Made by a program: the position numbers and the translations under genes
Assembly: GCA_036675505.1 (NCBI GenBank)
Contig: JAKFEW010000152.1
Location: forward strand, 1 to 22,307
Length of the DNA stretch: 22,307 bases
Source of the DNA: JAKFEW01 sp036675505
Lineage (GTDB): Bacteria > Cyanobacteriota > Sericytochromatia > S15B-MN24 > JAQBPE01
Direction: 5' to 3'
The notes under the pieces: generated by a model
Seen by the model: the letters and a program-made list of their open reading frames with translations, nothing else
What the model was told of the DNA's origin: nothing
Database searches by the model: none
Shown here: piece by piece, positions 1 to 6,673 of the stretch
Numbering within the stretch: position 1 is the stretch's first letter
Layout: every line of letters begins with the position of its first letter

Positions 1-473
1 GGGTCGCGCAGGCCGCCCGCGACCAGCAGCAGCGCCCGTCCGGCGGCCTTGGCGGGCAGCGCCTGGGCCAAAGCCGCGTAATCGACGCCGGCCTCGAGCG
101 GCGCGTCGACGGCCGCAGGCAGGCGCGCGCCGACGCCGGGCAGGGCGCGGGCCAGGCCCTTGAGCAGCTCGCGGCTCAGGTGCCGCTCGTCGCGGCTCGC
201 CTCGGCGAGCCGCGGCGCGAGCGTGTCGAACAGCCCGGCGCGCAGCGCGTCCGCCGAGGCGAGCAGGTCGCAGGCCGCGTGGGTGGCGGGTGGCGGCCCC
301 GCGGCGAGCGCGTCGACCAGCCGCGCGTGCGCCTCGACCCGGCGCATGGCCGCGGGCGGCAAGCGCAGGGCCTGGGCCAGCGCGAGCGCGTCGGCCGCGT
401 CCGCGTCCGCGGCCTGGGGCACGGCCAGGGCTGTGAGGCAGGCGCCCAGCGCGAGCGCCAGCGGGCGGCTCAC
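1..473 (-). CDS. Secreted protein of unknown function, N-terminal part (runs off the left edge)
   Basis: An open frame enters the window at its left edge. It starts at a GTG whose last bases overlap the stop of the methyltransferase gene (GTGA overlap at 470-473), so the two genes are probably translationally coupled. The first residues (Met-Ser-Arg-Pro, then a Leu/Ala-rich stretch ending Ala-Val-Pro-Gln-Ala-Ala) look like a signal peptide with cleavage near residue 22. The visible mature part, about 135 residues, is Ala/Leu/Arg-rich, probably helical, with no motif I recognise. Third codon positions are almost all G or C, which supports coding. The start and strand are fairly secure; the function is unknown and the C-terminus is outside the window. 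Confidence 0.6.
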   Translation of the reverse strand, partial: MSRPLALALGACLTALAVPQAADADAADALALAQALRLPPAAMRRVEAHARLVDALAAGPPPATHAACDLLASADALRAGLFDTLAPRLAEASRDERHLSRELLKGLARALPGVGARLPAAVDAPLEAGVDYAALAQALPAKAAGRALLLVAGGLRD

Positions 474-1267
474 CCCGGCTCGCCTGCGCGCTTCTCGGCC
501 ACCAGCGTCCAGGACATGCCGTTCGTGTGGGCGAGCCGCACGTGTTCGAGCGGCAGCCCGGCCACCAGCGCCTCGACCTCGGCGCGCGTCCAGTAGGCCG
601 CGATCGAGGGGATCAGCTGGTCGAGCACGATCAGCTCGAGCGAGCGCAGGTCCATCGCGCGCAGGAGCAACAGGTAGTCCTTCTTGTGCGGCAGCCTCAC
701 ATAGGCCCAGAGCGGCAGCGCGAGCAGGCGCGAGAACCCGCGCAAAAGCCCGTGCGGCATGTGCGAGGTCAGGTGCTTGCGCAGCGGGTCGACGATCGCG
801 AGGTAGCGCTCGTTGCCCTCCTTGGCGTAGACCCAGAGGATCAGCGTGCCGCCCGGCTTGAGCGCGCGCACGAGGTTCTCGACGGCCTTGCGCGGCTGGG
901 CCAGGTGCTGGACCACGCCGATCGAGAAGGCGATGTCGAAGCGTGCAGGCTCGTCGAGGTCGTAGAGCGACTGGTGGCGCACCTCGAGGCCCGGGTACTG
1001 GGCCAGGTTGCGGCGCGCCTGAGCCAGCGTGCGCTCGTCGTAGTCGAGCGCGAGCCCGCCGGTGGCGCCGGCCTGCATGGCCCAGTGCGCGTTGCGGCCC
1101 ATGCCGCAGCCGCCGTCCACGAAGGTCTTGCCTGCGAAGCCGCGCTCCTCGAAAGGCGCGATCCAGCGGCGGAACTGCTCCTGGTGGATCGGCAGGATCT
1201 CGGGGTAGAGGTCCCACTCGTAGCCGAACTGGTGCTGGGTGCCGGTGGGGGACGTTTCGGTCGGCAT
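470..1267 (-). CDS. Class I SAM-dependent methyltransferase
   Basis: The 265-residue protein has the Rossmann-type methyltransferase fold signature. Motif I is VDGGCGMGRN at residues 50-59, followed by an acidic motif II (ALDYDE) and a motif IV/post-I region (FDIAFSIGVVQHL, then LKPGG), as in the Methyltransf_11/25 families. The N-terminus carries FGYEWDLYPEI, which I associate with methyltransferases acting on small molecules or sugars; the substrate cannot be read from the sequence. It starts 7 bases after the fliA stop with a GAGAG ribosome-binding site, and its end overlaps the next gene. Co-transcription with fliA makes a role in modifying a flagellar or surface component possible, but that is inference only. 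Confidence 0.85.
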   Translation of the reverse strand: MPTETSPTGTQHQFGYEWDLYPEILPIHQEQFRRWIAPFEERGFAGKTFVDGGCGMGRNAHWAMQAGATGGLALDYDERTLAQARRNLAQYPGLEVRHQSLYDLDEPARFDIAFSIGVVQHLAQPRKAVENLVRALKPGGTLILWVYAKEGNERYLAIVDPLRKHLTSHMPHGLLRGFSRLLALPLWAYVRLPHKKDYLLLLRAMDLRSLELIVLDQLIPSIAAYWTRAEVEALVAGLPLEHVRLAHTNGMSWTLVAEKRAGEPG

Positions 1268-1274
1268 CGGGCTC

Positions 1275-2030
1275 TCAGGCGGTCAGCTGGTTGATCTTGG
1301 TGCGCAGCCGGCCCATCGCCTGGGCATGCAGCTGGCAGACGCGGCTCTCGGTCACGCTGAGCACAGCGCCAATTTCCTTGAGCGTCAGGCCTTCGTGGTA
1401 ATAGAGGCTGACCAGCAGGCGCTCGCGCTCGGGCAGCAGGTCGATCGCCTGGCCGAGCACCTCGACCATCGCTTCCTGGTCGAGCTGGGCCGAGGGGCCG
1501 AGGCGGTCGTCGGGCAGCGTGTCGAGCCAGCTGACCTTCTGGCCGTCGTCGCTCAGCGAGACGAGGTCGTCGAGCGAGAGCACCGGCGCTGTGACCTCGG
1601 CCAGGCTCTTGGGCAGGTCCTCGACCGTCACGCCGAGCTGCCTGGCGAGCTCCTGGTCGGTCGCCGTGCGGCCGAGCTGGTGCTCGAGGTTGCGGATCTG
1701 GCCTTCCATCTCCTTGGCCTTCTGGCGCACCGAGCGCGGCAGCCAGTCCTGGGCGCGCAGCTCGTCGATGATCGCGCCGCGGATGCGGCTCACGGCGAAG
1801 GTCTCGAACTTGTAGCCCTTCTCAGGCATGAAGCGCTCGATGGCCATGATCAGGCCCATCACGCCGTAGCCCATCAGGTCCTCGGCGTCGACCGTGGGGG
1901 GCAGCGTGACCGCCAGGCGGCCGACGACGTACTTCACCAGCGGCATGTACTCGAGGATCAGCTTCTCGCGCGTGGCGGGATCGGGCTGCTGCGTGTACTT
2001 CTGCCATAGGTCGGCGCTGGTCTGGGTCAC
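1275..2030 (-). CDS. fliA: Sigma-28 / FliA-WhiG family RNA polymerase sigma factor
   Basis: The protein of about 251 residues matches the usual length and layout of flagellar sigma factors. Region 2 contains YMPLVKYVVGRLA, then VDAEDLMGYGVMGLIMAIERF and FETFAVSRIRGAIIDELRAQDW, the most conserved FliA stretch. Region 3 includes LPRSVRQKAKEME, and region 4 ends in a helix-turn-helix (LTLKEIGAVLSVTESRVCQLHAQAM). It should direct RNA polymerase to late flagellar and chemotaxis promoters. I chose the GTG at 2030, which lies 8 bases after AGGAG; a TTG at 2033 is also possible. It lies downstream of cheR, cheA and a membrane protein gene, and upstream of the methyltransferase. In many bacteria an anti-sigma factor (FlgM) controls it; none is visible here. 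Confidence 0.93.
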   Translation of the reverse strand: MTQTSADLWQKYTQQPDPATREKLILEYMPLVKYVVGRLAVTLPPTVDAEDLMGYGVMGLIMAIERFMPEKGYKFETFAVSRIRGAIIDELRAQDWLPRSVRQKAKEMEGQIRNLEHQLGRTATDQELARQLGVTVEDLPKSLAEVTAPVLSLDDLVSLSDDGQKVSWLDTLPDDRLGPSAQLDQEAMVEVLGQAIDLLPERERLLVSLYYHEGLTLKEIGAVLSVTESRVCQLHAQAMGRLRTKINQLTA

Positions 2031-2084
2031 CAAGGGTTCTCCTGTTCGGGTCTGGACGCGGCCGACGCTGGCGGCCGGGCCGGG

Positions 2085-2501
2085 CTAGGTTGAGGTGGCT
2101 TGCTCCTGGACCACTGACTGGACCTGCTTGGCGGCGCTCTTGTAGTCGATCGGCTGGAACGGATCGGGCGAGGCCTCGGCCTGCGGCACGAGTTGCTCGC
2201 GCACCTCGCTGGCAGGCGTCGGGGCTGGTTCGGGCTTGGGCGGCAGCAGCGGCTCATCCTCGCCGACCGTGAAGTCGACGCGCGAGCCCTTGTCGAGATC
2301 CTCGCGCAGCGCCCGCAGGCCGCTGATCGTGTAGCCGACCACGACGCCGAGCAGCGTGCCGAGCACGGCGCCGACGGTCGCGCGCATGAGCAGCGTCTCG
2401 AACGGCACGTCGGCCACGAAGCCCAGGCACCAAACGATCAGAAAAGAGCCGCTGCCGAAGGCCAGGCCCCAGTTCGGTTCGTTGTCGCGCACCTCGAGCA
2501 T
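2085..2501 (-). CDS. Two-pass membrane protein of unknown function in the chemotaxis/fliA operon
   Basis: The 138-residue protein has two predicted membrane segments: residues about 16-30 (GSFLIVWCLGFVA) and about 40-58 (ATVGAVLGTLLGVVVGY). A charged, Pro-rich cytoplasmic-type tail follows and ends in PIDYKSAAKQVQSVVQEQ. I do not recognise the family. It sits 51 bases upstream of fliA, 137 bases downstream of cheA and on the same strand, so a role in flagellar assembly or regulation is plausible by position. The ATG at 2501 has GGGGAG directly abutting it, which is too close for a good ribosome-binding site; GGAGG lies about 20 bases upstream, so the start is uncertain. No other in-frame ATG lies between them. 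Confidence 0.7.
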   Translation of the reverse strand: MLEVRDNEPNWGLAFGSGSFLIVWCLGFVADVPFETLLMRATVGAVLGTLLGVVVGYTISGLRALREDLDKGSRVDFTVGEDEPLLPPKPEPAPTPASEVREQLVPQAEASPDPFQPIDYKSAAKQVQSVVQEQATST

Positions 2502-2549
2502 CTCCCCATCGACGAGTGGAGCCGCCTCCGTATGCGCGGATCCACCCTT

Positions 2550-2578
2550 CTTGTACCCGAATCGGCCCCAAAGCTCAA
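2550..2578 (-). promoter_or_regulatory. Possible sigma-70 promoter for the membrane protein-fliA operon
   Basis: On the minus strand TTGAGC (2578-2573) and TACAAG (2555-2550) are separated by exactly 17 bases, each matching the consensus at 4 of 6 positions. Transcription would start near 2543, about 40 bases before the membrane protein start. The 137-base gap after cheA makes a separate promoter here plausible. Confidence 0.35.
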
Positions 2579-2638
2579 TCCACAGATCGGCAGAACCCGC
2601 GGTTGGACGGTGTTCCAGCGCCTGCCTGACGAGGGTTC

Positions 2639-4597
2639 CTAGGCGCCCACGCGCTCGTCGGGGCGCGCCGCATGGCTTTCGCGGGCGGTGAAGCGCAGCT
2701 GGAAGATCGTGCCGCGGCCGACGGTCGATTCGACGGTCAGCCGGCCGCCCAGCGCCTCGGCCTTGCTCTTCACGGCGTCGAGGCCCACGCCCCGGCCGGA
2801 GACGCGCGTGGTCACCTCGGTGGTGGAGAAGCCCGCGTCGAAGATCAGCTCGAGCAAGGCCTGCTCGTCGAGCCGCGCGATCTCGGCGGCCGTGAAGCGG
2901 CCCTTGCGCACGGCGGCGGCGGCGAGCGTGCGCGGGTCGATGCCGCGGCCGTCGTCGGTCACCGTGAGCACCACCTGGCCAGCCTCGCGGCGGGCCGCGA
3001 GCTGCAGCGTGCCGACCGCGCCCTTGCCCGCGGCATGGCGCTCGCTGGGCGTCTCGAGCCCGTGGTCGACGGCGTTGCGCAACAGGTGCACGATCAGATC
3101 GGTGAGCTCGTCGGCCAGCGCGCGGTCGATCTCGAGCTCGGCGCCCAGCACCTGCACGTTCACCTGCTTGCCGAGCTCGTGGGCCAGCTCGCGCACCATG
3201 CGCGGGAAGCGGCCGAAGACGGTCTCCATCGGCACGATCCGCAGGCGGCTGAGCTCATCGAGCAGGGCCCCGGCGAGCTCGGCCGCCCCGGTCGCCGCCT
3301 CGGCGAGCGGGCCGCTCGCGTGGTCGCGCGCGAGCGCGAGCCTGGCGACGCGGGCGTTGGCCTCGAAGAGCCGCTCAGCCAACGCGGTGAGGTCATCCAG
3401 GCGGTCCGCGCCGATGCGCAGCGTGCGCGCCCGCCGGCCGGCGGCCAGCTCGCCGGTGGGCTCGTTCTGGCCGGGCTCCGGGAAGGCGGCCACGCCGGGC
3501 GGCAACGCGGCAGGCTCGCTGGCCGGCACCACGGCCTCGAGCTCGCACGGCTCGTAGGCCTCGATGCTCACCGTCAGCACCTCGCCCACGGCGTAGAGCG
3601 CGTCGCGCAGGGCGTCGGGCGGGCAGCTGGCCGAAACGAGCACCTGGAACGCCTGGGCCGTGCCGTCGTCGGGCATGCTCGCGGGCTCGGGCGCCCGGGC
3701 GATCACCTCGGCGACGGCCGCCAGCGCATTCAGGGCGAGCGCCGCGCGGGCGCCCGGCATGCGGCAGCCGGGCATGAAGGTGGTCGCGACGAGCAGGGTC
3801 TGGGCGCCCGCCGCGCGCCCGTGCGCGAGGCGCTCGCGCGCGGGCGCGCCCAGCTCGAGCGCCGGCTGGGCGGCGGCCTGGCGGGTCGTCTGGTGCTCGC
3901 CGATCTCGACGCGCTCGATCTCGCCGATGTCGGCGAGGCCCTGGCGGATGGCGGCCGGCTCGACATCCGACATGAGCAGCACCTGGAAGGTGTTGCCGGC
4001 CTCGGGCCAGTCGAGCTCCTCGAGCGAGGGCGTGATGTCGAGGACCGCGCCCTGCATCTCGAGCGCCGTCGTGATCATGAAGGCGCGCGTGCCCTTGATG
4101 AAGCAGCCGGCGTCGAGCGTGATCTCGACGCGCCAGGTGCGCGACGTCGCCGAGACGCGCACGCCGAACTCGGGGCCATGCTCGGCGGGGGGCTCGGGCT
4201 CGCGGTTCGCCGGCCACTCGATGCGGCTCGCGACGGCCTGAAGCTCGGCCAACAGGCTCGCCGGGATCGCGCCCGCCTGGCTGGCCTCGACCTCCGCGAG
4301 GCGCGTCTCAAGCGCGACCAGGCCGCGGCCGAGCAGGCGCATGAGCGGTGCGTCGCCCGCGACCAGGCCGGCGCGCAGGCCGTCGAGCACCTCCTCCATC
4401 TCGTGGGCGAGGCCCGCGAGGTCGGAGAAGCCCATCGTGTCGGCGTTGCCCTTGAACGAGTGGATCTCGCGGAAGACCTGCGCGATCCGCTCGCCGTCCG
4501 TAGGTGCCGCCTCGAGCTCGACGAGCAGGTGTCCGACCTGGTGCAGCTTCTCGCGGCCCTCGTCGAGGAACAGGCTCAGGTAATACGACGACTCCAC
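2639..4597 (-). CDS. cheA: Chemotaxis histidine kinase CheA with two P2-like modules and no P5 (CheW-like) domain
   Basis: This cytoplasmic kinase of about 652 residues would phosphorylate itself and pass phosphate to CheY/CheB. The P1 Hpt domain (about 1-125) has the phospho-acceptor His46 in EIHSFKGNADTMGF. Two P2-like response-regulator-docking modules follow, at about 155-232 and 266-345; they align at GCFIKGTRAFMITTALE and GCRMPGARAALALNALA. Next come the P3 dimerisation helices and the P4 ATPase with an N box (HLLRNAVDHGLE), a D box (DDGRGID) and a G box (SGRGVGLDAVKS). The protein stops about 15 residues after the ATPase strand GTIFQLRFTA, so the usual P5 domain that docks CheW and receptor arrays is missing. 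I chose GTG 4597, 7 bases after AGAGG; a TTG at 4603 overlaps the cheR stop. The frame stays open further upstream, but that part lies over cheR in another frame and is not coding. Confidence 0.93.
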   Translation of the reverse strand: MESSYYLSLFLDEGREKLHQVGHLLVELEAAPTDGERIAQVFREIHSFKGNADTMGFSDLAGLAHEMEEVLDGLRAGLVAGDAPLMRLLGRGLVALETRLAEVEASQAGAIPASLLAELQAVASRIEWPANREPEPPAEHGPEFGVRVSATSRTWRVEITLDAGCFIKGTRAFMITTALEMQGAVLDITPSLEELDWPEAGNTFQVLLMSDVEPAAIRQGLADIGEIERVEIGEHQTTRQAAAQPALELGAPARERLAHGRAAGAQTLLVATTFMPGCRMPGARAALALNALAAVAEVIARAPEPASMPDDGTAQAFQVLVSASCPPDALRDALYAVGEVLTVSIEAYEPCELEAVVPASEPAALPPGVAAFPEPGQNEPTGELAAGRRARTLRIGADRLDDLTALAERLFEANARVARLALARDHASGPLAEAATGAAELAGALLDELSRLRIVPMETVFGRFPRMVRELAHELGKQVNVQVLGAELEIDRALADELTDLIVHLLRNAVDHGLETPSERHAAGKGAVGTLQLAARREAGQVVLTVTDDGRGIDPRTLAAAAVRKGRFTAAEIARLDEQALLELIFDAGFSTTEVTTRVSGRGVGLDAVKSKAEALGGRLTVESTVGRGTIFQLRFTARESHAARPDERVGA

Positions 4598-4599
4598 CG

Positions 4600-5469
4600 T
4601 CAAGCCTCTTTCCCCGGTACGGCGAGCATGGGCTTGCGGTAGAAGAACGGCGCGAAGGCCTCGAAGCCGAGCTCGCGGTGGCCGAAGATGCGCTCCGTGT
4701 TGCCGACGAAGAGCACGCCGCCCGGCTCGAGCGAGGCTGCGAAAGCGCGGTAGAGCTTCTGCTTGCTCGCCTCGTTGAGGTAGATCACCACGTTGCGGCA
4801 GAGGATCAGGTGGCAGCCCGCGAGCGGCGGATCGGCGAGCAGGTTGTGGGCCTCGAAGCGCGCGCGCGCGCGGATCGGCTCGCCCTGGAAGCGGAATTGC
4901 CCGCCTGCCGGCTGGAAATAGCGCTCGCGCCATTCCGCGGGCACGCCCTGGAGCTCGTGGGCGCCGTAGAGGCCGGCCTCGGCGCGCGCGAGGATCGCGC
5001 GGTCGAGGTCGGTGCCGATCAGCTCGCAGCGCGCGAGCGCGCCGAGCTGTTCGAGCCACATGCCGATGCTGTAGAGCTCGGCGCCCATCGAGCAGCCGGC
5101 GCTCCAGATGCGCAGCCGCTCGTGGCGCGCGAGCAGCTCGGGCAACACGTGTTCGCCGAGCTCCTGGAACTTCTCGGGGTTGCGCAGGAACTCGCTCACG
5201 TTGATCGTCAGGCCGTCGACGAACGCCGCGAGGCGCTCGGGGCTGGCCTGGATCTGGGCGTGCAGCTCGTCGAGCGAGCGGGCATTCGAGCGGTACAGCA
5301 GCGCCGTGATCCTTCGCTCCATCTGGCGGGGCTTGTAGGCCTCGAGGTCCACGCCGACCAGGGGGCCGACGGTCGCCTTGAAGGCCGCCAGCTCCGCCTG
5401 CGTGAAGGGGGCTTGGCGCGCCGCGAGGGCCGGCGGGGCCGGATCGAGCGTCAACGGCAACGGGGACAC
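4600..5469 (-). CDS. cheR: Chemoreceptor glutamate methyltransferase CheR
   Basis: The protein of about 289 residues methylates glutamates on chemoreceptor cytoplasmic domains using SAM, for adaptation. The N-terminal helical domain carries VDLEAYKPRQMERRITALLY and the conserved LTINVSEFLRNPEKF. The SAM-binding domain has IWSAGCSMGAELYSIGMWL (motif I), GTDLDRAIL (acidic motif) and LILCRNVVIYL (motif IV), all typical of CheR. It ends in LGFEAFAPFFYRKP. No tetratricopeptide or receptor-tethering tail is present. Its stop nearly abuts cheA, so the two are co-translated. The start is uncertain: GTG 5469 has AAAAGG overlapping it, while a TTG three codons later is better spaced from that motif. 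The residues before about 20 are poorly conserved in the family. Confidence 0.95.
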   Translation of the reverse strand: MSPLPLTLDPAPPALAARQAPFTQAELAAFKATVGPLVGVDLEAYKPRQMERRITALLYRSNARSLDELHAQIQASPERLAAFVDGLTINVSEFLRNPEKFQELGEHVLPELLARHERLRIWSAGCSMGAELYSIGMWLEQLGALARCELIGTDLDRAILARAEAGLYGAHELQGVPAEWRERYFQPAGGQFRFQGEPIRARARFEAHNLLADPPLAGCHLILCRNVVIYLNEASKQKLYRAFAASLEPGGVLFVGNTERIFGHRELGFEAFAPFFYRKPMLAVPGKEA

Positions 5470-5520
5470 CTTTTCGAGTTGGATACCACTGCAACATACC
5501 CAGTTTGCCCGCGCGTATCC

Positions 5521-5598
5521 AGCCCCTCTCCCCAGCCCCTCTCCCCAGCCCCTCTCCCCAGCCCCTCTCCCCGGCCCCTCTCCCCAGCCCCTCTCCCC
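5521..5598. repeat. Six tandem copies of a 13-bp C/T-rich unit (possible G-quadruplex on the minus strand)
   Basis: The unit AGCCCCTCTCCCC is repeated six times without gaps (5521, 5534, 5547, 5560, 5573, 5586); only the fifth copy differs, beginning GG instead of AG. The minus strand reads GGGG-AGA-GGGG-CT over and over, giving twelve runs of four G, which is ideal for G-quadruplex formation. The array lies between the divergent cheR and Q-salvage genes, about 50 bases from the cheR start and just upstream of the plus-strand promoter. Near-perfect copies suggest recent expansion and likely length variation between strains. Thirteen is not a multiple of three, which fits a non-coding location. 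Confidence 0.9.
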
Positions 5599-5615
5599 AG
5601 CCCGCCGGGCCGGGC

Positions 5616-5643
5616 CTGAAAGGCGGGCCTGGCATGCTATGAT
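5616..5643 (+). promoter_or_regulatory. Extended -10 promoter for the Q-salvage/tgt operon
   Basis: TGC-TATGAT (5635-5643) is an extended -10 element with a 5/6 hexamer; CTGAAA (5616-5621), 16 bases upstream, is a 4/6 match to the -35 box. Transcription would start near 5650, followed by AGGAGG about 5 bases before the ATG at 5670. Confidence 0.6.
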
Positions 5644-5669
5644 GCCCGGCGACCGAGCAGGAGGAGCAG

Positions 5670-6653
5670 ATGGCCGTCGAGCCGCGGCAGGACCTGGGAG
5701 TGCTCGCGGACGCGCGCTTCGTCGCGGCCCGCGCCCGGCACGTCGCCATCGACGAGGCGGCGCTCGCGCGTGCCGCGGGCGAGATCCAGGCCCGCGCGCT
5801 GCCGGTGCCTGCCTGGAACGCCGAGCTGCACTTCACCGACGGAAGCTGGCGCACGGCGAACTGGCTGCTCGTGCTCGATGCGCTGAATTTCTCCTTTTGG
5901 ACCCATGAGCCGGCCGACCGCTGGGGCCTCGACTACGCCGGCCAGTCGCTGCGCGGCTACTGGGCGCTCGCCGCGGCGCTCAAGCGGGCGGTCGAGGAGG
6001 GCCTGCCGATCCACGACGCGGCCTTCATGGCCGATTGCCCGGCCGCGACGCTCGCGCATGTGCTGCGCGGCCGCAACCAGATCCCGCTCTTCGAGGCCCG
6101 CCTGGCCCACCTGCATGAGGTCGGCCGCGGGCTGCTCGCGCGCTGGCAGGGCGACTTCACCCGCCTGATCGCGGCCTGCGGCGGCAGCGCCGTCACGCTG
6201 GCGGCCGCCTTGCCCGCCGAGTTCCCGAACTTCGAAGACGTGAGCATGTATGAAGGGCGCCCGATCCGGATCTACAAGCGCGCCCAGATCCTGCCCGCCG
6301 ATCTGTGGGGCGCCTTCGGCGGCCAGGGCCCCGGCGCCTTCCACGACATCGATCGCCTGACCGCCTTCGCCGACTACAAGGTGCCCCAGGTGCTCGAGGC
6401 GCTGGGCGTGCTGCGCTACGCGCCCGCGCTGGAAGCCAAGCTCGCGCGCGGCGAGGAGCTCCCGGCGGGCTCCGCCGAAGAGGTCGAGATCCGCGCGATG
6501 ACGATCTACGGCACCGAGCGGCTGCGCGAGGCGCTGGCGGAGGCCGGCCGGACGCTCAGCGCGATCCAGCTCGACTGGATCCTCTGGGAGCTCGGCCTGC
6601 GGCCCGACCTGCGCTTCAAGCCCTACCACCTGACCCGCACCACGGCCTACTGA
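5670..6653 (+). CDS. Queuosine salvage protein, DUF2419 / Qng1 family (queuosine 5'-phosphate N-glycosylase)
   Basis: The 327-residue protein matches the Q-salvage family (Pfam PF10343; human QNG1/C9orf64, bacterial Qng1). Visible signatures are LDALNFSFW at about 69-77, PAEFPNFEDVS near 186-196, IYKRAQILPADLW, the conserved ADYKVPQVL around 234-242, and EVEIRAMTIYGTERL near the end. Length fits the family. Characterised members hydrolyse queuosine 5'-monophosphate to free the base queuine. The next gene, 20 bases on, is tgt, which inserts such a base into tRNA, so the pair forms a salvage route. The start is fixed by AGGAGG 5 bases upstream. Family assignment is by motif recognition; the reaction is known from homologues. 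Confidence 0.87.
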   Translation: MAVEPRQDLGVLADARFVAARARHVAIDEAALARAAGEIQARALPVPAWNAELHFTDGSWRTANWLLVLDALNFSFWTHEPADRWGLDYAGQSLRGYWALAAALKRAVEEGLPIHDAAFMADCPAATLAHVLRGRNQIPLFEARLAHLHEVGRGLLARWQGDFTRLIAACGGSAVTLAAALPAEFPNFEDVSMYEGRPIRIYKRAQILPADLWGAFGGQGPGAFHDIDRLTAFADYKVPQVLEALGVLRYAPALEAKLARGEELPAGSAEEVEIRAMTIYGTERLREALAEAGRTLSAIQLDWILWELGLRPDLRFKPYHLTRTTAY

Positions 6654-6673
6654 CCGGACAGACTGAACCCAAG

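Noticed and set aside
2540..2580. Sigma-28 promoter (GCCGATTC on the minus strand) before the fliA operon
   Set aside because: The -10 part matches 6 of 8 bases, but no TAAA lies at the required distance upstream; the sigma-70-like boxes fit better.
2672..4642. Long plus-strand open frame opposite cheA
   Set aside because: It is the antisense shadow common in very GC-rich genes: low-complexity Gly/Ala/Arg/Leu composition, no motif, while the minus strand encodes a clear CheA.
5521..5598. CRISPR array
   Set aside because: The copies abut with no spacers and are only 13 bp; no cas gene is nearby.
4604..5854. Upstream extension of the cheA reading frame to a 1,071-residue protein
   Set aside because: This part overlies cheR in another frame and the tandem repeat, is Arg/Pro/Ala-rich without domains, and cheR in the true frame has all family motifs.
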